DNA of 64,000 nucleotides from JAJNBA01 sp963842295 (lineage in GTDB: Bacteria; Actinomycetota; UBA4738; HRBIN12): positions 124,001 through 188,000 of the forward strand of contig CAWJFY010000009.1 in assembly GCA_963842295.1 (NCBI GenBank), written 5' to 3'. Positions 1-7,879 of the stretch are shown here, one piece after another. Below the pieces are notes generated by a model. That model worked only from the letters and a program-made list of their open reading frames with translations. It did no database searches and was not told the DNA's origin. Position 1 is the first letter of the stretch, and the number at the start of each line of letters is the position of its first letter. A program made the position numbers and the translations under genes.

Positions 1-173
1 AAGAGCGCGCCCGCGACGGAGAGGAGCGGGAGGAGCACCGACAGGAGCGCGATCCAGGCGAGCCGGCGGCGCCGGCCCCTCGCCGGGGCCGGCGGCACCG
101 CGACCCACGCATCATCGTCCGCCGGACCCGGGGGTCCGATCGAAGGGGGTCGTGTCGTGGGGAGGGCAGTCAT
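1..173 (-). CDS. Membrane protein, N-terminal part only (runs off window)
   Basis: Only the first 57 codons are visible, starting at the ATG at 173 on the minus strand. The N-terminus is a Pro-rich, flexible cytoplasmic stretch, then a basic cluster (RGRRRR), then a hydrophobic segment (LAWIALLSVLLPLLSVAGAL) that is a clear transmembrane helix or signal anchor. This is the layout of a type II or multi-pass actinobacterial membrane protein with a disordered N-terminal tail. The rest lies outside the window, so no family can be given. Confidence 0.6.
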   Translation of the reverse strand, partial: MTALPTTRPPSIGPPGPADDDAWVAVPPAPARGRRRRLAWIALLSVLLPLLSVAGAL

Positions 174-278
174 GGCTTCGGGGGCAAGAGGTATGAAGCT
201 ACCCGCCACGGTCCTTCGGCAAACTCACCAGCACGCCGACATCGTGTAGTCCGTGCCGCGTCCGGGTAAGGGGCGCCC

Positions 279-398
279 ATGAACATCGGGAGGATCGTCC
301 GCGAGGTCGAGGCGCTTCCCGACACGGAGGAAGAACCACTGCCGCTCTCGGAACCCGCGCCGGAGCCCGTCTCGGAGCCCGCGCGACTTCCCGTCTGA
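279..398 (+). CDS. Small hypothetical protein, acidic Pro/Glu-rich (39 aa)
   Basis: This short frame begins MNIGRIVREVEALPDTEEEP and continues with repeated Pro-Glu dipeptides. An AAGGGG ribosome site lies 5 nt before the ATG. The stop falls 3 nt before the next gene, which implies co-transcription. The layout (MxIGRxxREVExxPxxE then a PEP-rich tail) resembles very short actinobacterial proteins of unknown function that I have seen annotated as hypothetical. No function can be assigned. Confidence 0.6.
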   Translation: MNIGRIVREVEALPDTEEEPLPLSEPAPEPVSEPARLPV

Positions 399-401
399 CC
401 G

Positions 402-941
402 ATGGCAGAGGTCGTTCCGATCGTCGGGTCCGTCAGGGGCTTCCGATGGTGGCGCCTCTCCGACGACATCGAGCTCCTCTCGCCCTGGCACGGACCCGCC
501 CGTTGGCGACCAGGCGAGAACGAAGCATCGTGCCTCGCCCGGCGTGGGATGTTCGGCTGGAAGAAGTCCCATGCCTCGCACCCCCGTGGGTGCCCCGCGA
601 CCGCGTGCGAGTGCGGCTTCTATGCGCTGCACTCGCTCCCCCATCTGAACGAAGGTCTCGACAGGGCCATCTGGGAGATAGACACGGCGACCTCGGGCGG
701 CCGGCACGGCCTCGTGCTCGGCATCGTCGCCGGATCCGGTCGAGTGCTCATCGGCACGGAGGGTTGGCGCGCCCGGTTCGGCAGGATCCTCGCGCTCTAC
801 GCGGATCCCAACGTCACGAGCCACACGCGGGAGCTCGGCGCGGCCGCTGCCACGTACGGAGTGCCGCTGTACCGCGATCTGGAAGCGATCGTGTCCGAAT
901 GGGGACCCGACCGGGCGGACGTCGACTCCCTGACGGCCTGA
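402..941 (+). CDS. Conserved hypothetical protein with Cys/His cluster
   Basis: A 179-residue soluble protein. The N-terminal part has an FRWWRL core and a HASHPRGCPATACECGFYAL motif near residue 60. The C-P-x3-A-C-E-C-G-F-Y-A type signature recurs in actinobacterial hypothetical proteins and could bind metal or form disulfides. The rest is a mixed alpha/beta domain without a motif I recognise. It follows the 39-aa gene by 3 nt and precedes icd by 50 nt, so the three may share a transcript. No function is assigned. Confidence 0.75.
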   Translation: MAEVVPIVGSVRGFRWWRLSDDIELLSPWHGPARWRPGENEASCLARRGMFGWKKSHASHPRGCPATACECGFYALHSLPHLNEGLDRAIWEIDTATSGGRHGLVLGIVAGSGRVLIGTEGWRARFGRILALYADPNVTSHTRELGAAAATYGVPLYRDLEAIVSEWGPDRADVDSLTA

Positions 942-991
942 GCCTTCTCACCACGCCGATACCATGGCGCTCCCATCTCGAGGAGGCGCGC

Positions 992-2449
992 GTGGCCACA
1001 TCGACCGAACAACGGATCCCCGTCACCCTGGTGCCGGGCGACGGCATCGGCCCGGAGGTGACGGAGGCGGCCCGGCGGATCGTCGAGGCCTCGGGTGCCC
1101 CCATCGACTGGGAGGAGTCTGAGGCCGGCGCCGAAGTCTTCAAGAAAGGCCTCCCCTCGGGCGTTCCCGACGGAACGATCTCGTCGCTGTCGCGGACGCG
1201 CGTCATGTTGAAGGGACCCCTCGAGACGCCCGTCGGGTTCGGCGAGAAGAGCGCGAACGTCACGCTACGGAAACTCTTCGAGACCTACGCGAACGTGAGG
1301 CCGGTGCGAGAGCTCCCCGGAGTGAAGACGCCGTACAGCGGACGAGGCATCGATCTCGTGATGGTCCGAGAGAACGTCGAAGACCTCTACGCCGGCATCG
1401 AATACATGCAGACACCGGGGGTCGCCGAGGCGTTGAAGCTCATCTCGGTCAAGGGTTGCGAGAAGATCGCCCGGTTCGCCTTCGAGTACGCCCGGAGCGA
1501 GCAGCGCACGCAGGTGACCTGCGCGACGAAGGCGAACATCATGAAGCTCTCCGAGGGGACGTTGAAACGCGTCTTCGAGCAGGTCGCGCCCGACTACCCG
1601 GACATCGAGGCTTGGCACCTGATCGTCGACAACTGCGCACATCAGCTCGTGAAGCGACCGGAGCAGTTCGACGTGCTGGTGATGACGAACATGAATGGCG
1701 ACATCCTGTCGGACCTGTCGAGCGCGCTGGTCGGCGGCCTCGGTTTCGCTCCCAGCGCCAACATCGGCAGCGAGGTCGCGATCTTCGAAGCGGTCCATGG
1801 GTCGGCGCCGAAGTACGCGGGCAAGAACGTGATCAATCCGACCGCGCTGATCCTGTCCGCCGTGCTGATGCTGCGGTACCTGGGGTTGTTCGATCAGGCC
1901 GCGGCGATCGAGCATGCGGTATTGGTGACGCTGGAAGGCGGCGTCCTCACGGGCGACGTCGTCGGCTACGACAGCGGCGCGTCGACGACGGACTACACCG
2001 ACTCGATCATCGGGAACCTCGGCCGTCGATCCGAAGGATGGGCGGTCCGCGAGCACCGGCCGCTCGCCCTGCCGAAGCTCTCCGATGACATCGACTACGT
2101 GAAGCCGGCCTCGCGAGCGGTGGTCGGCATGGACGTGTTCGTCGAATCGCCTATGGGCCCCGGCGAGCTGGGAGCCTCCTTGATGGAGCTGACGCACGAG
2201 ACGTCGCTCTCCCTGAAGCTGGTGTCCTCGCGAGGGACCAAGGTGTTCCCGCCGACGGGGGCCATCACCGACACCGTCGATCACTACCGGTGCCGGTTCG
2301 TCATCAAGGAGAGCCCCGGTGACCTCACCGACGACGACGTCCATCAGCTGTTGGTGGCGATCAGCCAGCGGCACCGCTGGATGCACATCGAGAAGCTGCA
2401 GGAGTTCGACGGCGAGCTTGGCTTCACCCGGGACCAGGGCGAGAACTGA
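992..2449 (+). CDS. icd: Isocitrate dehydrogenase, Thermus-type with C-terminal extension
   Basis: Oxidative decarboxylation of isocitrate to 2-oxoglutarate in the TCA cycle. The 485-aa protein opens with the isocitrate/isopropylmalate dehydrogenase signature (LVPGDGIGPEVTEAARRI). It has the substrate region NVTLRKLFETYANVRPVREL and the metal/cofactor region VMTNMNGDILSDLSSALVGG, then EAVHGSAPKYAGKNVINPTA. About 150 extra C-terminal residues match the added domain of the roughly 500-aa Thermus/Rickettsia class. The start is the GTG at 992, five nt after AGGAGG. The same frame is open upstream to 446 but that part is the antisense or shadow of the previous gene. Cofactor (NAD or NADP) cannot be read with certainty. 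Confidence 0.93.
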   Translation: MATSTEQRIPVTLVPGDGIGPEVTEAARRIVEASGAPIDWEESEAGAEVFKKGLPSGVPDGTISSLSRTRVMLKGPLETPVGFGEKSANVTLRKLFETYANVRPVRELPGVKTPYSGRGIDLVMVRENVEDLYAGIEYMQTPGVAEALKLISVKGCEKIARFAFEYARSEQRTQVTCATKANIMKLSEGTLKRVFEQVAPDYPDIEAWHLIVDNCAHQLVKRPEQFDVLVMTNMNGDILSDLSSALVGGLGFAPSANIGSEVAIFEAVHGSAPKYAGKNVINPTALILSAVLMLRYLGLFDQAAAIEHAVLVTLEGGVLTGDVVGYDSGASTTDYTDSIIGNLGRRSEGWAVREHRPLALPKLSDDIDYVKPASRAVVGMDVFVESPMGPGELGASLMELTHETSLSLKLVSSRGTKVFPPTGAITDTVDHYRCRFVIKESPGDLTDDDVHQLLVAISQRHRWMHIEKLQEFDGELGFTRDQGEN

Positions 2450-2450
2450 A

Positions 2451-2483
2451 GGCGGGACGGACGGCTCCGCCGTCCGTCCCGCC
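2451..2483 (+). terminator. Perfect 14-bp hairpin after icd
   Basis: Immediately after the icd stop a perfect 14-bp inverted repeat (GGCGGGACGGACGG and its complement, 5-nt loop CTCCG) can form. No U-tract follows, so this is either a Rho-assisted or U-less actinobacterial terminator, or an mRNA-stabilising hairpin. Confidence 0.65.
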
Positions 2484-2515
2484 TCTCAAGGACCCGCCCT
2501 GGGGTGCGGCTGAAG

Positions 2516-2686
2516 CTAGTGCCGGAATGGCGCCGCGAGCGCAGCCAGGAAGCCGCTCTTGACCCTCCGCGCGACCGCGCGACGGTCGTGCAGCTGGGCC
2601 GTCCGCGTGCCCCGCGACCGACGGAAAGCATCGGCCTCGCGCACACGATCGCGGATCTGCTCCCTCGCCATGTCTCCCGTGATCAT
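2516..2686 (-). CDS. Small basic hypothetical protein (56 aa)
   Basis: Reads MITGDMAREQIRDRVREADA then an Arg-rich amphipathic helix and ends in a short hydrophobic tail. The ATG at 2686 has an AAGGGGG ribosome site 6 nt upstream on the minus strand. An in-frame ATG five codons later is an alternative start. It faces icd convergently and lies between icd and the dehydrogenase gene. I recognise no family. The helical, charge-rich composition favours a real small protein over chance, but it is weakly supported. Confidence 0.4.
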   Translation of the reverse strand: MITGDMAREQIRDRVREADAFRRSRGTRTAQLHDRRAVARRVKSGFLAALAAPFRH

Positions 2687-2815
2687 CCTCGGCCCCCTTG
2701 ATCGGTCACGGGTCTGACGGTATGCGGAGGAGGGATCCGAGGCTGTACCCACCGGCACGAACGCACCGTGACCTTGCGCACGGGTCGAACGTGTCGCAGG
2801 TCACGTCCTGCCGCC

Positions 2816-3688
2816 ATGATGGTTCGCGTGACCACGGTGGCCGTGATCGGGCTGGGTGCGATGGGCGGGCGGTTCGTGCGCCGGTTCCTCGCCGCCGGGC
2901 ACGAAGTGATCGTATGGAACCGGACCCCCGAGAAGGCCGCCGAGCTCGCGGAACTGGGGGCCGCGCCGGCGGCGAGTCCCGCCGACGCCGCCCGGCGCGC
3001 CGAGGCGGTCATCACGATCGTCGCCGACCCTGCAGCTCTGCATGCGGTGACCGAGGGACCCGACGGCGTCGCCGCGGGCGCGGACGAGTCGACCACGGTG
3101 ATCGAGATGTCGACCGTCGGGCCGGACACCGTGAGATGGCTGGCGTCAGCGCTCCCGCCGGAAGCGGGGCTGCTCGATGCCCCGGTGCTGGGAAGCCTCT
3201 CGGAGGCGGAGGAGGGCAAGTTGCAGGTCTTCGTGGGGGGGCCGGCGCCGCTCGCCGAGCATTGGACATCGCTCCTGTCCGCGTTGGGCTCCCCTATGCA
3301 TGTGGGTCCACTCGGCGCGGGCGCGTCGGCCAAACTGGTCGCGAACGCCACCCTCTTCGGGACCCTCTCCTTGCTCGGCGAGGTGGTCGCGTTCGCCGAC
3401 GGGCTCGGCCTCTCCCGAGACGTCACCTTCGACGTGCTGGCGGCCACGCCGCTCGCCGGTCCCGCCGAGCGGCGCCGCCATTCGATCGAAAAGGGTGACT
3501 ACCCGTTGCGCTTCACGCTGGCGCTCGCGAGGAAGGACGCGGAGCTGATCACCGATGCGGCGAGAACGGCGGGGGTCGACCTCCGACTCCTGGAGGCCGC
3601 CCGGCACTGGCTGGCGGACGCAGAGGAAGCCGGCTTCGGCGACCGAGACTACTCCACGGTCCTCGCTCGGATCATCGACGGCGACTGA
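2816..3688 (+). CDS. NAD-dependent beta-hydroxyacid dehydrogenase (HIBADH family)
   Basis: A 290-aa oxidoreductase of the 3-hydroxyisobutyrate dehydrogenase / 6-phosphogluconate dehydrogenase-like family. It has an N-terminal Rossmann fold (VIGLGAMGGRFVRRFLAAGH, then VWNRTPEKA). The substrate motif is altered around DAPVLGSLSEAEEGKL, and the catalytic-lysine helix is GAGASAKLVANA near residue 180. The C-terminal half is all-helical as expected. Start choice: the paired ATG codons at 2816/2819; a GTG at 2828 is also possible, and there is no strong ribosome site. The substrate is unknown. It is followed by the tRNA-Glu gene and is probably monocistronic. Confidence 0.85.
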   Translation: MMVRVTTVAVIGLGAMGGRFVRRFLAAGHEVIVWNRTPEKAAELAELGAAPAASPADAARRAEAVITIVADPAALHAVTEGPDGVAAGADESTTVIEMSTVGPDTVRWLASALPPEAGLLDAPVLGSLSEAEEGKLQVFVGGPAPLAEHWTSLLSALGSPMHVGPLGAGASAKLVANATLFGTLSLLGEVVAFADGLGLSRDVTFDVLAATPLAGPAERRRHSIEKGDYPLRFTLALARKDAELITDAARTAGVDLRLLEAARHWLADAEEAGFGDRDYSTVLARIIDGD

Positions 3689-3706
3689 GGGGATACCGGC
3701 CGGTGC

Positions 3707-3712
3707 TATCCT
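3707..3712 (+). promoter_or_regulatory. Extended -10 (TATCCT) of tRNA-Glu
   Basis: TATCCT preceded by TGC (extended -10) lies 26 nt before the mature tRNA 5' end, giving a short 5' leader for RNase P removal. No good -35 box is visible. Confidence 0.5.
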
Positions 3713-3738
3713 CGCTCTCCGGACCCGACAGGGCCCAC

Positions 3739-3811
3739 GGTCCCATCGTCTAGAGGCCTAGGACATCACCCTCTCAAGGTGAAGACACGGGTTCAAATCC
3801 CGTTGGGACTA
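3739..3811 (+). tRNA. tRNA-Glu (anticodon CTC)
   Basis: Folds as a full cloverleaf. The acceptor stem GGTCCCA pairs with TGGGACT (one G-U at position 1-72). The anticodon stem TCACC/GGTGA encloses loop CTCTCAA with anticodon CTC, reading GAG. The T arm is ACGGG-TTCAAAT-CCCGT. The 3' CCA is not encoded. The last 43 nt of this gene are repeated exactly at 14280, so the 3' half now present was probably supplied by the integrated element (attL). Confidence 0.95.
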
Positions 3812-3812
3812 C
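3769..3812 (+). repeat. attL: 44-bp direct repeat inside tRNA-Glu
   Basis: Identical over 44 bp to 14280-14323. It spans the anticodon loop to one base past the discriminator. This is the left boundary of the island. Confidence 0.9.
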
Positions 3813-4290
3813 AGGAATCTCGGCGGTCGGTTCCCGCTCGGGTGACACTCTGTGTGACACTCAGATCGTCGTTGACGCTTGACCTCGCCTCGGCAAGGTC
3901 GTCGTCCAGACTCTGCAGCCAGGCGCTGCCGAGGGTGCCGAAGAGCCCGGACATCGCAGTGACCCACTTCGTGGCCGTGGCGACCGCATCCGAAGGTCGT
4001 GAACAGGCTCGCGTCGAGGACCGTCGAGCAGTTTGCTCATCCACCTGAACCTCAACGGGGGCGAGCGCGAACTGCCTCTAAAGGTCCGGGAATCCTGGAT
4101 CTAGTCCGACGCTCGTGAACGGGCCCAGCAACTGGAAGACACGTTGCCGAGATCCGTTCCGAGGTCGCGGTTCGCACGGTGCCGGCGTGATCCGGCTCAC
4201 AAATGGGGCGACTGATTCGCCGGCGCCCTTCGTGCTTCGAACCGGTCGATCGCGTTGGACCCGCCACATACGAGGAAGGCGAATTGATCA
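3813..4290 (-). other. Gene-poor left flank of the island; possible integrase relic
   Basis: No intact gene is seen in these 478 bases. On the minus strand, 3813-3960 reads SAWLQSLDDDLAEARSS then SVTQSVTRAG and runs into the attL repeat. This vaguely resembles the C-terminal tail of an actinobacterial tyrosine recombinase, which commonly ends at the att site, but no catalytic R, H-x-x-R or Y motif is recoverable. I treat it as a tentative remnant only. The stretch 4050-4290 shows nothing convincing on either strand. Confidence 0.25.
3842..3862 (+). repeat. Paired GTGACACTC repeats inside the left end
   Basis: Two copies of GTGACACTC spaced 12 bp start-to-start, beginning 30 bp inside attL. 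A matching pair with the same 12-bp period occurs inside the right end at 14148-14168. They could be integrase arm-type sites (inference). Confidence 0.4.
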
Positions 4291-4697
4291 ATGATGGCTA
4301 GTACTCACGAGCCGCGAGACGGTCGCGCGACCCCGGACGAGCAGTTTCACATCTTCACCGCCGAGAACCTGAACGAGCTGGCGGAGCGCTACGGCTCGGT
4401 CGAGGCAGCTGGGGAGCGGTACCGGTGGCTGCGCGAGCGCGGGCAGATCTGGGAGAGGCCGCTCCAACGATCCGATGCCTGGTGGGCGACCGAACCGGGC
4501 GTTCCAGAGAACCTCCTTCCGCGGGAGAGCCTCGCGGGGCGAAGGGATACGAGGGGGTGCTCCCGCCGGAGGTCGTGGAGCGTCGTCGGGAGTGGCTTCG
4601 GGCATCCGGTCACGCGTCCTTGGAGGAGAGCAGCCTGTCTGAGCGAGACCGTCACCTTCTCGGTCAAGGTGTCTTGCGGCGCGTGCCCCCTGCCTGA
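4291..4697 (+). pseudogene. Frameshifted small hypothetical gene
   Basis: The first part (from ATG 4291) reads as a normal protein: FTAENLNELAERYGSVEAAG, then YRWLRERGQIWERP and WWATEPGVPENLLPRES. From about 4535 the good reading moves to the +1 frame and continues YEGVLPPEVVERRREWLRAS, then LEESSLSERDRHLLGQG to a stop at 4697. Together they give a 135-residue helical protein of unknown function, so a single indel or sequencing error near 4535-4550 has broken it. A GAGGAAGG ribosome site precedes the start by about 10 nt. Confidence 0.55.
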
Positions 4698-4790
4698 TCC
4701 CGTTCGCCAACTTGCCCGCCCGTGCTCAGGGGATGAGACTAGATTCCGCCTCGGGCTGCGTCGCCCGAACCGGAGGGGAGGTCACACCCC

Positions 4791-5069
4791 ATGATCGCGG
4801 CCGACATCTCGTTTTGGACCGTCGTTTGGTATGCCTTTGCCGGTCTTGTCATCGGTTTGCTGGCGCGACTTCTCATGCCGGGCAGGCAGAACATGAACAT
4901 CGTCGTGACGATCCTGCTTGGCGTGATCGCCGCTATCGCAGGTGCCTTCCTGTGGAATGCGATCTTCGTGGACCAGGAGGGTGTCGCGTGGATCGGTGGA
5001 ATCGTGGTCGCGGTAATCCTCCTCTGGCTCTATTCGCGGTTCGCACCGAAGGCCGGCCGGAGCGGATGA
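4791..5069 (+). CDS. GlsB/YeaQ/YmgE-family stress-response membrane protein
   Basis: A 92-aa protein with three transmembrane helices (VVWYAFAGLVIGLLARLLMP, then IVVTILLGVIAAIAGAFLW, then WIGGIVVAVILLWLYSRFAP). It carries the GLxxGxxARxLMPGxQ signature of the transglycosylase-associated protein family. Family members are small inner-membrane proteins induced by envelope, acid or general stress; their biochemical role is unknown. A GGAGGGGAGG ribosome site precedes the ATG. It sits with other stress/envelope genes in the island. Confidence 0.88.
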   Translation: MIAADISFWTVVWYAFAGLVIGLLARLLMPGRQNMNIVVTILLGVIAAIAGAFLWNAIFVDQEGVAWIGGIVVAVILLWLYSRFAPKAGRSG

Positions 5070-5107
5070 CTCTGCCTTCGTAGCCTTCCGTCGTCGGTCA
5101 CTCGGGC

Positions 5108-5133
5108 GACATTCCTGGGCGCTCGCCCATGTC
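5108..5133 (+). terminator. Hairpin downstream of the GlsB-like gene
   Basis: GACA...TGGGCG-CT-CGCCCA-TGTC forms a compact stem (6 bp plus 4 bp across a 4-nt bulge) 39 nt after the stop. A pyrimidine-rich stretch follows. It probably acts as a weak intrinsic terminator. Confidence 0.4.
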
Positions 5134-5201
5134 GACGTCCTCTTCCTTGGTCCATGGAGAATGTCGGGCTGGCTCACGCCTCAATGGCTAGGATTTGTTT
5201 C

Positions 5202-5411
5202 ATGCATCCCCAGGACGAGGGCGATCCACGCACGTGGGGAGGCAAGCTACCCCACCGGACGCATCCCGAGGGAACAGGTCGCATGGGGCGCTCGTGATTG
5301 TGCTCGGGTTGGCCGTGCTCGCCGTGCTCTTCCCGAGGCTCTCGGCTCTGGGCTGGACCGTGGGGCCGACCACGGGGAGCCCGTCGCCGCAACCGACTGA
5401 TGCGAAGAGCC
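5202..5411 (+). pseudogene. Frameshifted small membrane protein with a leaderless promoter
   Basis: ATG 5202 follows TAGGAT by 7 nt, a leaderless arrangement. The first 26 residues read MHPQDEGDPRTWGGKLPHRT and then a Gly/Pro turn. The frame then stops at 5297, while the next frame continues with a good transmembrane helix (ALVIVLGLAVLAVLFPRLSA) and a Pro/Ser tail. One indel near 5275-5285 would join them into a roughly 70-aa single-pass membrane protein. Function unknown. Confidence 0.45.
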
Positions 5412-5534
5412 CGTGGCGGGATGGCGGATCTGGCTTGTCGATCCCGAGGCCAGCGACACACTGCGGGACCGCTTCGAACTCGAGCTTCTGCGAAGTCTCG
5501 GAATGCAATCGCTCGGCCTCGATACGCTCGCTCC

Positions 5535-5706
5535 GTGGCGGCGCTCCCGAGGATGCTCGAGGACGATCGGCGGCGGGCGGGCTGGTCGGCTGGGCGAGCT
5601 GCATGGGATCGCGGCCGTGACGATCCGCGAGTACCGAGAGACTCGAGCCGGGGCTCCTCGGCGACATTCGAGACCTGAGACCGGATCTGCAGGCTGTTCG
5701 GCTGGC
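5535..5706 (+). pseudogene. HTH repeat copy 1 (decayed)
   Basis: Begins at GTG 5535, 6 nt after TACGCT (leaderless layout). It reads VAALPRMLEDDRRRAGWSAG then RAAW, matching the intact copies at 11749 and 13425. A frameshift follows, the VTIREYRE helix reappears in another frame, and a second shift precedes a recognisable FET...GSA...LFGWP-like end at the DNA level. At least two indels separate it from a functional gene. Confidence 0.65.
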
Positions 5707-5738
5707 CGTGTGGGGGGCTCGGGGTCGGCGCGTGGCAC

Positions 5739-5993
5739 TCAGCGACGATCGCTGGAGGAGCGTCTGACATTCGCAAGGATCCTGGTTTGGCTCATGCGCC
5801 CTTCTCGACGCCGAGCCAAACGTGCGGCGTCGCAGTCGGGGCAGTAACCCTCGGCGTTCGTCGTGAGTGCCCACACTGCGCGCACCCCGTGAACCAGGTC
5901 TTCATCACGTCCTCGTTTTCTCGTTTGCACCGCGAATCGATCATGCGCGCAAACGAATCGCTGCCTCATCCGTCTTTCGGGGTCCAGCGACAC
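5739..5993 (-). CDS. Possible small Cys-motif protein (84 aa)
   Basis: The central part reads AVWALTTNAEGYCPDCDAAR then an Arg-rich helix, with an earlier isolated Cys. The single CPDC pair plus that Cys could form half of a zinc knuckle. No ribosome site or family match supports it. It overlaps decayed island sequence and may be a remnant. Reported because the CPDC block and aromatic spacing look protein-like. Confidence 0.28.
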   Translation of the reverse strand: MSLDPERRMRQRFVCAHDRFAVQTRKRGRDEDLVHGVRAVWALTTNAEGYCPDCDAARLARRREGRMSQTRILANVRRSSSDRR

Positions 5994-6126
5994 ACCGACG
6001 TCGCTTTTCGCATCGCGGACGACCGAGCCTCAACGTCGCGCCATGAATCGGGTACCGCCCCACGACCAAGGGCTCGCCACGTAGTGCCACCGGCAATGAG
6101 ACGAGGAAGGAGGCTGGGCTTCAGCT

Positions 6127-6318
6127 GTAGCGATGTTTCCCCGCGATGCTCCGAGCACGATCGCAGACAGGAGGGCTGGTCAGTCGGGCAGACTGCGTGG
6201 CGTCTCGGCGTGAGCATCCGCGAGTATCGGGAGCTCGGGGCAAGCACGAGATGACCTAACTGCGACGTCTGGCACTGGATCTGCGATCTGCCCGGCTGCC
6301 CAAAGACCTTCGTTGCGA
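6127..6318 (+). pseudogene. HTH repeat copy 2 (decayed)
   Basis: The ancestral GTG is now GTA (6127), still 6 nt after TGGGCT. After a short out-of-frame start the HTH core reads intact: SEHDRRQEGWSVGQTAWRLG then VSIREYRELG. A further shift leads to a WICDLPGCPKTFV end. A strong terminator hairpin follows at 6326. Confidence 0.65.
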
Positions 6319-6325
6319 GGATAGA

Positions 6326-6358
6326 AGAGGGACCCCAAGCGGAGCTCAGGGTCCCTCT
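6326..6358 (+). terminator. Intrinsic-terminator-like hairpin after HTH copy 2
   Basis: Perfect 10-bp stem AGAGGGACCC / GGGTCCCTCT with a 13-nt loop, followed by CTTAT. It lies directly behind HTH copy 2 on the same strand. Confidence 0.6.
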
Positions 6359-6503
6359 CTTATGGGCGGGCTCAAACCGATGACCCCGCGGTTGTCGCGG
6401 CTAGGGATCGGGGGACCTTCGATGTAGACGGCTGGGCGAACCAGCATCTCTCCGAGGGTCTCTGCCACCCTTCCGCGAGTCGATTTCTACCCGCCACAAC
6501 TGA

Positions 6504-6728
6504 CGTGGAAACGCCCTTCCAAGCGATTCATGGGCCGACCCGAATGGCCTCGTTTCATCGCTCAGGGTCTCGGGAACGCTAGTCAGACTCAAGGAAGCCG
6601 AGCGCAGGTTGCGTTCCATCCGTGAAGTGGCGATAGATCAGGTGCTCGCCGAGGGGAGGGTCGAGCAGAGACTCGTGGACGCTGAGATGCGCCTGCGCCG
6701 CATCCACACTCTGGCGACGGAACCTTGA
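6504..6728 (+). pseudogene. 5'-truncated copy of the island repeat-helix protein
   Basis: An open frame without a start codon reads LKEAERRLRSIREVAIDQVL, then VDAEMRLRRIHTLATEP and stop. The two halves share the pattern (E/D)AExRLxxIxxLA, the same heptad-like unit found three times in the protein at 13035-13289. It is therefore a second, 5'-truncated member of that family. Function unknown. Confidence 0.5.
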
Positions 6729-6775
6729 ACCTCCAGGAAGACGACTCCTCGCGTTTGACAGGAGTGACGTCATCC

Positions 6776-6840
6776 GGCTAGCTTCCTTCTCGAGAAGCCG
6801 CTGGGGCCTTCGGGTTCCGGCGGCTTCTCACTTTCTTCGG
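6776..6840 (+). terminator. Repeated 17-bp UUCG hairpin, copy 1
   Basis: A 65-bp element. In RNA of the plus strand, 6792-6829 folds into a continuous 17-bp stem: GAGAAGCCGC, a U-G pair, then GGGGCC with two G-U pairs, closed by a UUCG tetraloop. ACUUUCUUC follows, giving an intrinsic terminator. A diverged copy with the same fold is at 13841-13905. The G-U pairs would be mismatches on the other strand, so the plus-strand RNA is the functional one. Confidence 0.7.
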
Positions 6841-7010
6841 TCTTGTCCTCCAACGCCGCGTTTCCCACCACTCCCGCTCGACCCACCGCTCGATCGACGG
6901 AGGGCTCCCTCCTTGCCGTTCGATGCTTGAGCGGTCATGCATGCTCGGGATCGATCTGGAGGGTCCAGTGGGAAAGAGCGTGGCTGCAGGCTCACTCAGG
7001 CCTATCGCCT

Positions 7011-7388
7011 TCACGAGTCGGTTGAATTGCCACCAGAGCTGGGCCGAGCCGCCAGGCCAGCAAGAGCTCCCGCGGCCGCACAAGCGAGTACCCCGATCAA
7101 CGTGGCGTTCCGCCTCGTACTTCGGCTTGGGTCGGGGCCGGGCCGCTGAGCCTGGTGTGACGCGTCGGTGGCCGCGGCTGCCTTGGCCTCCAAATCATCC
7201 ATGTCAGGCATCGGCATCCGGTCGAGTAGGCGGTCGACCGCGCCCGTGCTAGGCCGTACCGGAGTTGGGGGATCGGCAACCGCGATCCTTGGGATCCTTG
7301 CACGAGCCTTGATGGCCCGCGCGGTTTCAGTCATCCGTCCACGTGATTCGTCGAGGCTCCGGCAGAGCTCATCTGTTGCCTCGCCCAT
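7011..7388 (-). CDS. DUF3618-like membrane-anchored protein
   Basis: A 125-aa protein: an acidic N-terminal helix (MGEATDELCRSLDESRGRMT), a polar linker, and one C-terminal transmembrane segment (TLIGVLACAAAGALAGLAAR). DUF3618 proteins have this layout and sit beside Holin-X genes, as here. The start at 7388 is chosen because AAAGGA lies 6 nt upstream and because the gene then overlaps the Holin-X stop by 20 nt, suggesting translational coupling. Family role: unknown, probably cell-envelope stress. Confidence 0.6.
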   Translation of the reverse strand: MGEATDELCRSLDESRGRMTETARAIKARARIPRIAVADPPTPVRPSTGAVDRLLDRMPMPDMDDLEAKAAAATDASHQAQRPGPDPSRSTRRNATLIGVLACAAAGALAGLAARPSSGGNSTDS

Positions 7389-7770
7389 TCGATGTCCTTT
7401 CGAACCATCCGTGCCGTTCGCTCTGGCGTAAAGGGAATGGCGGCCCTGATGCGGGCGCGACCGCGGAGCCAAGGATCACCGCGGCCATCCCCTCGATGGA
7501 CGCAACGACGAGAGCGGCCACCCAAGCGGGCCAGACCATGGCGAGTCCCAATATCGCAGCCGCGGTCACAGCCGCAGCCATGAGGATGCCGAGAAGTGCC
7601 GCCCCACAGACAAACGCCCCGCCTGTTGCGGTCAGCCTCACCTTCTCGCGGATCTCCAGCTTCGCAAGCGCGACCTCCTGCCGAAGATGAACCCCGGCCT
7701 CGCTGCGGAGCGCGCTCAGGAGCTCAACGAGTTGCTGATCGTTGACGTCTCTTTCGGATGCGTCGGACAT
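7369..7770 (-). CDS. Holin-X-like (holin superfamily III) membrane protein
   Basis: A 133-aa protein with the family layout: an N-terminal amphipathic helix (LVELLSALRSEAGVHLRQEV then ALAKLEIREKV) and two adjacent transmembrane helices around residues 45-95 (GAALLGILMAAAVTAAAILG, then WPAWVAALVVASIEGMAAVI). Putative actinobacterial Holin-X proteins have the same E-x-ALAKxE motif. Despite the name they are mostly chromosomal envelope proteins and need not be phage holins. First gene of a two-gene minus-strand unit. Confidence 0.78.
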   Translation of the reverse strand: MSDASERDVNDQQLVELLSALRSEAGVHLRQEVALAKLEIREKVRLTATGGAFVCGAALLGILMAAAVTAAAILGLAMVWPAWVAALVVASIEGMAAVILGSAVAPASGPPFPLRQSERHGWFERTSNGRGNR

Positions 7771-7826
7771 GTCCGCCCCGTCGATGGTGATGGGAGCACG
7801 TTACCCCTGGGCAAGCCACTCAAACG

Positions 7827-7852
7827 GTTTGTCATCTCCGAATCTCGGATAA
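7827..7852 (+). promoter_or_regulatory. Possible stress-sigma promoter (GTTT-N16-GGATAA)
   Basis: GTTT and GGATAA separated by 16 nt resemble the SigB/SigF-type actinobacterial consensus (GTTT, about 15 nt, GGGTAT). Transcription would start about 20 nt before the 7880 gene. Its match to the stress nature of the downstream genes, and an RsbW-like gene at 10018, make this plausible but unproven. Confidence 0.35.
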
Positions 7853-7879
7853 GGAGTCGCGAGACAACGGAGGTCAGCA

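Noticed and set aside
446..991. N-terminal extension of the isocitrate dehydrogenase frame
   Set aside because: It lies over the 402-941 gene in another frame; GTG 992 has AGGAGG and gives the conserved enzyme start.
4052..4291. A 79-codon minus-strand frame inside the left island flank
   Set aside because: No ribosome site, no motif, Arg/Ser/Pro-rich chance composition.
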